Source: Lachnospiraceae bacterium
Lineage (GTDB): Bacteria; Bacillota_A; Clostridia; Lachnospirales; Lachnospiraceae
Reading direction: 5' to 3'
DNA length: 5,745 nt
Assembly (NCBI GenBank): GCA_009911175.1
Contig: QXWX01000187.1
Span: 1 to 5,745 of the forward strand
Numbering within the stretch: the stretch's first letter is position 1; each line of letters begins with the position of its first letter. Shown here one piece after another: positions 1 to 5,054 of the stretch. The notes under the pieces are model-generated. The model was given only the letters and a program-made list of their open reading frames with translations. It did no database searches and was not told the origin of the DNA. The position numbers and the translations under genes are program-made.

Positions 1-2
1 AG

Positions 3-74
3 AATGGCGGCTCCTGTGTGATCAAATATGATGAAAGCAGTTTTCGGTTTACAATTTTGATTCCGGATCAATAA
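3..74 (+). CDS. C-terminal end of a probable GHKL sensor histidine kinase (AgrC-like), 5' truncated by window edge
   Basis: Only the last 23 residues and the TAA stop are in the window. They contain GGS, then a Tyr-Asp pair, then F-R-F-T-I-L-I-P shortly before the stop. Seen: this alternation of a GG turn, an acidic hairpin and a final hydrophobic strand ending in 'LIP' is how the ATPase domain of GHKL sensor kinases such as AgrC usually finishes. Known: AgrC senses the cyclic autoinducer peptide at the membrane and phosphorylates a LytTR response regulator (AgrA). The assignment leans on the adjacent agrB and agrD genes, because the N, G1 and G2 boxes lie upstream of the window. The gene is separated from agrB by a strong terminator, so the kinase and the peptide genes are probably different transcription units. 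The tail alone is too short for certainty. Confidence 0.6.
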   Translation, partial: NGGSCVIKYDESSFRFTILIPDQ

Positions 75-86
75 TAAGAGTGTTTT

Positions 87-118
87 AAAGCAGATACGAT
101 TTGAGGTATCTGCTTTTT
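87..118 (+). terminator. Rho-independent terminator after the kinase gene
   Basis: A perfect 11-bp stem (AAAGCAGATAC, 87-97, pairing with GTATCTGCTTT, 106-116) closes an 8-nt loop and ends in a run of five T (114-118). It lies 12 bp after the stop codon of the upstream gene, so it should end that transcript before the agrB promoter. Confidence 0.9.
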
Positions 119-123
119 GCGTT

Positions 124-156
124 TTCCTGATTCTGCTAAAAAATTCCTGATTCTGC
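124..156 (+). promoter_or_regulatory. Tandem 13-bp direct repeats, candidate response-regulator (LytTR/AgrA-type) operator
   Basis: TTCCTGATTCTGC occurs exactly at 124-136 and again at 144-156, a 20-bp period or about two turns of the helix. Known: LytTR-domain regulators of agr-type systems bind two direct repeats on one helix face just upstream of the -35 element of the autoinducer operon. Seen here: the second copy ends 19 bp before a plausible -35 (TTGAAA, 176-181). Inferred: this is the autoregulatory site for the cognate response regulator. The repeat does not clearly match the staphylococcal AgrA or VirR consensus, so the binding protein is a guess from position and geometry. Confidence 0.55.
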
Positions 157-175
157 AATAGATATTTATTTTATT

Positions 176-203
176 TTGAAAGTGCCGAAACAAAAAATAT
201 AAA
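176..203 (+). promoter_or_regulatory. Probable promoter of the agrB-agrD operon
   Basis: A -35-like TTGAAA (176-181) and a -10-like TATAAA (198-203) are 16 nt apart, in an AT-rich stretch between the kinase terminator and agrB. Transcription would begin near 210, leaving a short leader with the agrB ribosome binding site GGGAGGAG at 222-229. The direct repeats at 124-156 lie immediately upstream, as expected of an activated promoter. Confidence 0.5.
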
Positions 204-236
204 CTATAAGGTGATCAGTGTGGGAGGAGTCGATGA

Positions 237-878
237 ATGACAGAGCATATAGCAAATGTGTTGACAGAGCATATGTTTGCGGATGGTTTGATAGAATGCG
301 GTGATAAGGAAATATATCATTATGCTATTCAAGTTTTGATTGAGAAGACAATAGGATTCTCTACTATTTTTCTTTTTTCGATTATGTGGGGAGTCTTTTT
401 GGAAACAGTATTTTTTCTTTTGTGCTTTTCCTGCCTTAGAAAGTACACCGGTGGATTTCATTCAGAAAGTTATGCGGGATGTTTTGTTGGAACAACTGGA
501 ATTTATATAATATATGTAAAATTACTTTACCCAATCTTTCTAAAATACATGAATATAAATATGACTGCGTTTTATATTGCAGGACTTCTTATTCTATTGA
601 TAGGGGCTGTGAACCATCCTAATATGGAATGGAGCAAAAAGGAATATGAAAATTGCAAAGCGTTGGCCAGAATAGCTGTCATAGTTGAGTTATTTATTAT
701 TACCTCGTTTTTATATCTGGGAATGGAAAAAGATTATATTTTATTTATGAGTTTTGGAATGATTTTATGCGCTTTTTTATTGGCACTGGGAAAAATAACA
801 AAACAGGAGGTGAAAACAAATGAAAAAGACGGTACAAAAGAATTTGCTGGGAATCTTGGAAAAAGCAGTAAGGGCTGA
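237..878 (+). CDS. agrB: AgrB-family membrane cysteine endopeptidase, autoinducer peptide processing and export
   Basis: AgrB proteins are polytopic membrane proteases that remove the C-terminal tail of the AgrD precursor, form the thiolactone ring and help release the autoinducer. This 213-residue protein carries the family signature R-K-Y-T-G-G-F-H at 68-75. His75 and Cys82 are seven residues apart, the same spacing as the catalytic His77/Cys84 of staphylococcal AgrB. Hydrophobic stretches near 38-66, 80-102, 108-126, 145-162 and 167-185 give the usual multi-span layout, and the N-H-P-N segment at 126-129 fits the conserved loop after the middle helices. The start at 237 is chosen because GGGAGGAG (222-229) sits 7 nt upstream. 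The C-terminal tail (after about 187) is hydrophilic and overlaps agrD by 59 nt. Length is slightly above the roughly 190 residues common in the family. Confidence 0.93.
   Translation: MTEHIANVLTEHMFADGLIECGDKEIYHYAIQVLIEKTIGFSTIFLFSIMWGVFLETVFFLLCFSCLRKYTGGFHSESYAGCFVGTTGIYIIYVKLLYPIFLKYMNINMTAFYIAGLLILLIGAVNHPNMEWSKKEYENCKALARIAVIVELFIITSFLYLGMEKDYILFMSFGMILCAFLLALGKITKQEVKTNEKDGTKEFAGNLGKSSKG
805..813 (+). promoter_or_regulatory. Strong ribosome binding site of agrD, inside agrB
   Basis: AGGAGGTGA is a near-perfect complement to the 16S rRNA 3' end and lies 6 nt before the ATG at 820. It fixes the start of the short peptide gene even though it is embedded in the agrB reading frame. Confidence 0.9.
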
Positions 879-972
879 GGTAGAGAGAAATGAAAAAAAT
901 ATCCTGCAATATTGTCCTGTAATTGTGCATCAGCCAAAGCGACCAAAGAAAATTGCAGAAACGGAAGGATAA
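820..972 (+). CDS. agrD: AgrD-family cyclic lactone autoinducer precursor peptide, 50 aa
   Basis: The frame encodes a 50-residue peptide with the three-part plan of AgrD. There is a lysine-rich amphipathic N-terminal helix (M-K-K-T-V-Q-K-N-L-L-G-I-L), a core at residues 29-36 (L-Q-Y-C-P-V-I-V) and a charged tail beginning H-Q-P-K-R-P-K-K. Aligning the tail to the staphylococcal D-E-P-E-V-P-K-E-L tail places both prolines exactly and leaves Cys32 followed by four residues. The predicted signal is therefore a five-membered thiolactone ring Cys-Pro-Val-Ile-Val of unknown exocyclic tail length. The tail is basic where the staphylococcal one is acidic; from memory, Q-P-K-x-P tails are common in clostridial AgrD-like peptides. 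The AGGAGGTGA site and overlap with agrB support translation. It is too short for many gene callers. The ring is inferred, not shown. Confidence 0.87.
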   Translation: MKKTVQKNLLGILEKAVRAEVERNEKNILQYCPVIVHQPKRPKKIAETEG

Positions 973-984
973 ACGATTTGATTT

Positions 985-2460
985 ATGGAAGGAGAGACAT
1001 ATGAAAAAATTTTATCTGTTGTAATTTCTATAAGTATGGTATTATGTATGGGGATTACGTCATTGGCGGAAGAGCCGGAAATGGTGAGTAATACAGAAAA
1101 TGAACTGGAAGTACGAATTGTTGAAGAGTTCGAGACACCAGTTCCGCGGGAAGTAGATGCCGCTGACCTGGTAAAAGCAGAGGATCTTCCGATAGACGCT
1201 CCGGCAGTCACAATGCAGGATTTAGAGACAGGAATCCAGCTTACGGATACCGACGGCGTACAGAATCCGGAAAAAATGGCGCGTTCGGATTCTGGTGTAA
1301 TACAGTCATTGACAGGTGCAATTGCAAATGAAGGTGAGTTTGCATATTATATAGTAACATTGGCACCGCGGCAGATTGTCAGCGCAACAATGGCCTGCCC
1401 TCAAAATCCGGATTTAAACTATGATCTTTTACTCTATGAAGTAGACGAAAATGGATACTTGGGAAATATATTGAATGCTTCCACTACAGAAACATATATG
1501 AATACTTATCCGGATGGGACAGTAAAAACCATGGATGAGTCTCTGGCGTATATCAATAATACAGCCGAAACAAAAAATTATGCGGTGATTGTCCTGGCGA
1601 CAAAAGGAGGAAGTGCGTCAGATACATTTAAGCTAACTCTGAGTATAGATGTAGACGGTTCATATGATATTTTTGAATATAACAATAGTCCATATGATGC
1701 TTTCGAACTTCCGGAGCTTACGAAAGATGGATTAAGCGTTTCGCAGCTTTCGCTTCATATGTCTAACGATCAGGATTGGTTTTTACTAAGAAATGCATCG
1801 TCAGAAATTTCACTGGCATCTATAAATCCTAAAATATCGGATACACAGAGTTACCAGATAGAGGTTTATACGACCGATGGAAGCAAAATGAAATTGGCCA
1901 GAAAAAGTAATGGCTTATACAGTATTCAGCCGGGGGTAAACTATATTAAAGTGTGTGCAGATGAAACAGGATTCACCTCATCAGGGTATCAGCTGCAGAT
2001 TTCCGGATTGAGCAATAGCCCATCCAAGGTTGACTATATACTGAATGGTGACGAAGGCCCAGCACAGTTTATAACTTATCCTCAGGGAAGGTATTTTCGG
2101 TTTAAAAACAGATTGTGCCCAGAGGTTTGTGTTACCAGTGAAAATGGATTCCCTGTTCCAGGATATAGTGTGACTCTTGCGTGGGAAAGCGGGGGATGGG
2201 CTGAGCATACCGGTAACAAAACACGAGTTATAACACAGGAAACAGGAAATAACGGGATAGCTGTCTTGACACTGGCTCAAGGTATGCCGTCACCAAATGA
2301 TCTGCCAACATCTTTAGGTTCATATTCCTATATGCGAAATGGTGCAATTACATTCAGGGACTACTACGATTTAGATGTGATTGTGATAAGGGCATATGAT
2401 CGAACAATATTTGCTGATCAAGTATACCATTTAATGCGTTCCGATTATATTTCCAGTTGA
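985..2460 (+). CDS. Secreted protein with two PPC-like beta-sandwich domains and a C-terminal Ig-like domain; start region frameshifted or misread
   Basis: This 491-residue exported protein of unknown function is the third gene after the agr promoter, 12 nt behind agrD. A hydrophobic stretch (residues 9-27) ending T-S-L-A before E29 is a signal-peptide core. The acidic 50-residue segment that follows looks like a linker. Residues about 105-222 and 231-340 resemble bacterial pre-peptidase C-terminal (PPC) repeats: the second has E-x-N-N-S with a following A-F-E-L and a D-Q-D-W-F strand at 262-266. Residues about 378-470 resemble an invasin/Big-type Ig fold (G-F-P-V-P-G-Y-S-V, then a G-N-N-G-I-A turn). 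No protease or enzyme motif is visible, so a surface or matrix binding role is possible but unproven. The frame begins with ATG 985, which has no good ribosome binding site and gives an acidic N-terminus; the well-served ATG at 1001 is one base out of frame. Domain calls are by eye. Confidence 0.85.
   Translation: MEGETYEKILSVVISISMVLCMGITSLAEEPEMVSNTENELEVRIVEEFETPVPREVDAADLVKAEDLPIDAPAVTMQDLETGIQLTDTDGVQNPEKMARSDSGVIQSLTGAIANEGEFAYYIVTLAPRQIVSATMACPQNPDLNYDLLLYEVDENGYLGNILNASTTETYMNTYPDGTVKTMDESLAYINNTAETKNYAVIVLATKGGSASDTFKLTLSIDVDGSYDIFEYNNSPYDAFELPELTKDGLSVSQLSLHMSNDQDWFLLRNASSEISLASINPKISDTQSYQIEVYTTDGSKMKLARKSNGLYSIQPGVNYIKVCADETGFTSSGYQLQISGLSNSPSKVDYILNGDEGPAQFITYPQGRYFRFKNRLCPEVCVTSENGFPVPGYSVTLAWESGGWAEHTGNKTRVITQETGNNGIAVLTLAQGMPSPNDLPTSLGSYSYMRNGAITFRDYYDLDVIVIRAYDRTIFADQVYHLMRSDYISS
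989..1003 (+). promoter_or_regulatory. Ribosome binding site pointing to an out-of-frame start at 1001
   Basis: GAAGGAGAG (around 989-996) is ideally spaced for ATG 1001-1003. That ATG reads only M-K-K-F-Y-L-L before TAA (1022-1024). One extra A in the six-A run after this ATG, or a -1 slip there, would instead give M-K-K-I-L-S-V-V joined to the long frame, which is a textbook lipid-passing signal peptide start. Confidence 0.75.
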
Positions 2461-2523
2461 TTTAATTGGAATACAAGAGTAGAATATAAAAAAAATCAAA
2501 TGCTTTTGACTATATGAAAGATA

Positions 2524-2557
2524 TCATAGCTGCAGACATTTTATCCTGCAGCTATGA
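2524..2557. promoter_or_regulatory. Perfect 12-bp inverted repeat in the leader of the 2587 gene
   Basis: TCATAGCTGCAG (2524-2535) pairs completely with CTGCAGCTATGA (2546-2557) around a 10-nt AT-rich loop. No T-run follows on either strand, so it is a poor intrinsic terminator. It sits 64 bp after the secreted-protein gene and 29 bp before the next start codon. It could be a weak terminator, an RNA stabilising stem, or a regulator-binding palindrome; the sequence does not decide between these. The rest of the gap 2461-2586 is AT-rich with no convincing promoter. Confidence 0.6.
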
Positions 2558-2586
2558 GCATATAGTTAGGAAAGGGGAATCCTGCA

Positions 2587-3600
2587 ATGAGAGTATCAGA
2601 TATAACATATGCGAAAAATGAATATGTGAAGGCAGCTGAACCTATAAAGCCGCTGTGGGAAAGCAGTGCGGCAAAGGCATTAGAAGGAATGCGCCTGCCG
2701 GAAGAAAAACGGGTGGATACTCTGGAACTTCACGTAGATGAAAGCGCCCCGCTTACCACCAATGTTCCTAAAAAGAACAGAGAAGACTGTGTCATAGTGC
2801 TTCAGGAATATCATTATTTAAATGATATGGAGCAATATGTAGGTATATTTGAGAAATACGCAAAAGGCGAGATAAGCGAATATGACTTCGAAGGGTATAT
2901 AGTAGGTGCAGAAAAAACGCTGGGCTCGGCTTTATGCCCGGGAGATTTTTACGGAATATATCAAGAGATATATAATCTTGTCGATGAAATGAAAGAAAAC
3001 CTGAAAAACGGGGTTGCGAATACTCTGGATAATCTGAAAACAAAGTTCACCATTGAGGGAAGGGAATTCACGTACAAAGAAATGTCAGCGCTTTATAAAA
3101 CGGGAAGCTATCTGCAGAAGATGATCGGAGGAAACAGCCCTTGCGGTTATGATGATTATATGAAGATGGGGATGGCAAGGGCGTATGCTTATAAGCCGGA
3201 GCTTGGGCTGACCAGGGATCAGGCAGATGTCTTAAGGATAGCGGCGGAAAGAAGGATAAATGAGAGATTGGAGAACAATAAAAAGTGGATAGAACTTGCT
3301 GCCTCAGAGGAGCAGAACAGCCGATGGAAGGGATATTATATCGGGGGGACAATCGCGGTCGCATCGAATACGCAGATTATTTCTGGGATTATGAATGCAT
3401 TCTCAGAAATGGACCCGACAGATCCAGATTCTGTTGAAAAAGCGGTGAAGAGATATCAGGAACTTTTGAAGCCCTGGAATGAAAGGTGTGCAAGCTATAT
3501 TGCAACGCAGGCTCCCGGATACGCAAGCGGATATGTACAGGAAAAATCTGCGGACTTCCGGAAAGAGTTTTATTCGTATTGGAATCGGAACGTAGTTTAA
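2587..3600 (+). CDS. Unknown helical protein, family A member 1 (337 aa)
   Basis: I do not recognise this protein. It has no signal peptide and no clear membrane helix. After a proline-rich, charged N-terminal segment (residues about 15-65) it is predicted to be mostly alpha-helical, with many Tyr, Glu and Lys residues. The start is fixed by a purine-rich site (AGGAAAGGGG, 2568-2577) 9 nt before the ATG, and the gene ends in TAA just before a strong terminator. The first 20 residues match the protein starting at 4341 without gaps: M1, S4, V14, A17, E18 and P19 are identical, and V/I, D/E and I/F are conservative at 3, 5 and 20. Three further collinear blocks (residues 160-203, around L228-E229-N230-N231, and 316-333) match the other protein beyond its TAG codon. 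Family membership is inferred by hand alignment; function is unknown. Confidence 0.9.
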   Translation: MRVSDITYAKNEYVKAAEPIKPLWESSAAKALEGMRLPEEKRVDTLELHVDESAPLTTNVPKKNREDCVIVLQEYHYLNDMEQYVGIFEKYAKGEISEYDFEGYIVGAEKTLGSALCPGDFYGIYQEIYNLVDEMKENLKNGVANTLDNLKTKFTIEGREFTYKEMSALYKTGSYLQKMIGGNSPCGYDDYMKMGMARAYAYKPELGLTRDQADVLRIAAERRINERLENNKKWIELAASEEQNSRWKGYYIGGTIAVASNTQIISGIMNAFSEMDPTDPDSVEKAVKRYQELLKPWNERCASYIATQAPGYASGYVQEKSADFRKEFYSYWNRNVV

Positions 3601-3622
3601 AGATAAATACAACAAATAAATT

Positions 3623-3667
3623 AATAATTCTCTGTGCATGGGGCAAATGCACAGAGAATTATTTTTT
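3623..3667. terminator. Bidirectional terminator between convergent genes
   Basis: A perfect 17-bp stem (AATAATTCTCTGTGCAT, 3623-3639, with its complement at 3647-3663) closes a 7-nt loop. It ends in T-runs on the plus strand (to 3667), and AT-rich sequence gives a shorter U-tract on the minus strand. It lies 22 bp after the 2587 gene and overlaps the stop codon of the minus-strand regulator, so it can end both transcripts. Confidence 0.92.
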
Positions 3668-3874
3668 GTCAGACAGCCCTAACATGTAATCGGCGGAAAC
3701 CCGATAATACTTACACAGTGCCACCAGATATTCTATAGGCATAGGGCGTTTGTAGAGTTCGTACTGTGAGTAGGTAGTCTGCGCCACACCCAGCATCTCT
3801 GCGATTTTCGCTTGTGTCAGGTCATGGTCCTCACGTAAGGCCTTCATGCGTTCGGGATATTTCAAAATAATCAC
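3659..3874 (-). CDS. Small XRE-family helix-turn-helix regulator (71 aa)
   Basis: This is a single-domain Cro/C1-type DNA-binding protein. The core reads L-T-Q-A-K-I-A-E-M-L-G-V at residues 19-30 (helix 2 and turn), then A-Q-T-T-Y-S-Q-Y-E (recognition helix), and it closes with the common S-A-D-Y-M-L-G-L ending. The length is typical of small chromosomal or element-borne XRE repressors, with no extra sensor domain. The start is GTG at 3872-3874; no strong Shine-Dalgarno is visible, and an internal ATG at residue 10 would cut into helix 1, so GTG is preferred. A weak minus-strand -10 (TAATAT, 3889-3894) lies just upstream. It is convergent with the 2587 gene and divergent from the methyltransferase remnant. 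Its targets are unknown; the adjacent family A genes are candidates only by position. Confidence 0.9.
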   Translation of the reverse strand: MIILKYPERMKALREDHDLTQAKIAEMLGVAQTTYSQYELYKRPMPIEYLVALCKYYRVSADYMLGLSDKK

Positions 3875-3891
3875 ATCAGAATTATCTTATA

Positions 3892-4287
3892 TTAGAAATA
3901 AATAAGATTTTTGAAATAGGTTGCGGCTCAGGGTATTCTATATTGACGATGGTTCTGAGGGATTTTGCAGAGTTTATTCAAGCTGGTATAGTTCATGATT
4001 ATGAGAAAGTTAAAGATGAGTTAGAAAGTAATCCATGTGATGTGATACTTCTTTGTAATCCTGGTGGAAGTCCAAAGACAAATCTAACTATGCAAGAAGA
4101 GAAGTGGCTAAGATGGGGGAATTTAAGTGTAGCTGACTCATTCGAGCAGATCTATTTTATAAAAGGTCAATTTCTGCAAAAATGTAGGTCGTTTTCACCA
4201 AGATAGATTTTTGTGGAAGACAAGGTGGTATTATTTAAGAAAAACGGAAGAGAGGTGAATGATATGGATACCATACAATTTTGCTGA
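3892..4287 (+). pseudogene. Degenerate class I SAM-dependent methyltransferase remnant
   Basis: The frame carries the SAM-binding motif I, F-E-I-G-C-G-S-G (codons 3910-3933), then a segment C-D-V-I-L-L-C-N-P-G-G at about 4045-4080. That segment resembles the strand-4 region of Rossmann methyltransferases, and L-T-M-Q-E-E-K-W-L-R-W-G follows. The protein is badly incomplete. The roughly 50-100 residues normally before motif I are absent, because the frame is closed at 3868 and the XRE gene is there. The stretch between motif I and the C-D-V-I-L-L strand is too short to hold motifs II and III. A TAG at 4204-4206 interrupts the frame, after which it continues as V-E-D-K-V-V-L-F-K-K, a plausible last beta strand, to a TGA at 4285. 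Only 3943-4206 could be called as an ORF, from a TTG codon without a ribosome binding site. Remnant status is inferred; the exact methyl acceptor cannot be named. Confidence 0.65.
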
Positions 4288-4325
4288 CAGCAAGTTTGAT
4301 TTTGGCAGGAAAATGGAAGTATAAA

Positions 4326-4340
4326 AAGGAGTGACGAGTC
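4326..4340 (+). promoter_or_regulatory. Ribosome binding site of the 4341 gene
   Basis: AAGGAG (4326-4331) stands 9 nt before ATG 4341. It supports this start, which is also the start needed to give the N-terminal signature shared with the 2587 protein. The interval 4288-4325 contains no promoter or hairpin that I can support. Confidence 0.8.
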
Positions 4341-5054
4341 ATGACAATATCAGAAAAAATTGCCGGATTGCCTGTGGCAGTGAACATTGCGGAACCATTT
4401 CAGGCGCAATTAACCCAGGCAAAGCCGGAAAATGGCCGGACGTCCGGTGTGACAGGCCACACAGAGCAATCGACACCATCGACAGAAACGTATTCTTCTC
4501 TGACAAAATCTTTATATGCCGCCGACAGCTCCGATTATTCAAAAGCGGATGCAGTCAATAAGCAATGGAGAAAGATGAATACAGTGAACCTGTTCGATGT
4601 TTTAAATGGTACGGCGGATACTTCGAACAGGACCTTAAGTGCCGGAGATGTGGAAAAAATGCTCCGGCAGGGCGGTCTGCTGGACGAAGTGAGCGATACC
4701 GATTTCAGTATGCTCAAATTCGAGTTTTCCGGACTTGGATTCGAATCAGGAGCATCTTACCGATCCGTAGCTTCCGGAGAATTTCGTAAAAATGTAGAGT
4801 ACCTTGCTTCGCGTTATGCGGCCATGGAGGATAAGATCAAAACAACCTATACAGGAACAGAGCAAAAAGAGCGGCTGGACCGATTGAATGAGATGTATGA
4901 GACGACCCTGGAAAGAGCGGCAAAAAGCTATTCTGAGATCGTAGGAGGCATTCTGGAAGACTACGGTGTTTCCGGAGAGAAGGAAAAGATCTACCAATCC
5001 TTCAAAAGCGGTGTGGATCAGAAGGCCGCAGAGTACAGGACATTTTTGGAGTAG
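4341..5054 (+). CDS. Unknown helical protein, family A member 2, portion before the in-frame TAG (237 aa)
   Basis: I do not recognise the function. The first 20 residues repeat the signature of the 2587 protein (S4, V14, A17, E18, P19 identical). A Ser/Thr/Pro/Gln-rich, probably disordered stretch follows at residues 22-72. A short globular-looking part comes next (L-F-D-V-L-N-G at 84-90, then A-G-D-V-E-K-M-L-R-Q-G-G-L-L at 101-114). Residues 145-237 are Glu/Lys/Tyr-rich and likely long helices, possibly coiled coil. No signal peptide or membrane segment is seen. The frame stops at TAG 5052-5054 directly after T-F-L-E in the middle of helical sequence. No hairpin or terminator follows, and the same frame stays open to the window edge. 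It is either a nonsense-split pseudogene or a readthrough gene. Confidence 0.85.
   Translation: MTISEKIAGLPVAVNIAEPFQAQLTQAKPENGRTSGVTGHTEQSTPSTETYSSLTKSLYAADSSDYSKADAVNKQWRKMNTVNLFDVLNGTADTSNRTLSAGDVEKMLRQGGLLDEVSDTDFSMLKFEFSGLGFESGASYRSVASGEFRKNVEYLASRYAAMEDKIKTTYTGTEQKERLDRLNEMYETTLERAAKSYSEIVGGILEDYGVSGEKEKIYQSFKSGVDQKAAEYRTFLE

Noticed and set aside
2466..2490. TTGGAA ... TATAAA possible promoter after the secreted protein gene
   Set aside because: The spacer is only 13 nt; a second TTGACT at 2506 has no -10 at the right distance either.
3486..3689. 67-codon plus-strand ORF over the end of the 2587 gene
   Set aside because: It is a shadow frame of the 2587 gene that runs through the terminator hairpin; Arg/Cys-rich with no ribosome binding site.
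3886..3906. CTTAT...ATAAG inverted repeat upstream of the XRE gene as a possible operator
   Set aside because: Only 5 bp per arm in very AT-rich DNA; expected by chance.
4259..4324. 21-codon ORF (M-I-W-I-P-Y-N-F...) and an overlapping 7-codon ORF from 4264, both behind an AGAGGTG site
   Set aside because: The sequence overlaps the end of the methyltransferase remnant, has no recognisable motif, and the ribosome binding site spacing is poor for the longer one; a chance ORF is likelier.
4296..4325. TTGATT and TATAAA 18 nt apart, promoter-like, just before the 4341 gene
   Set aside because: Transcription would start at about 4332, after the ribosome binding site at 4326-4331, so it could not serve the gene normally.
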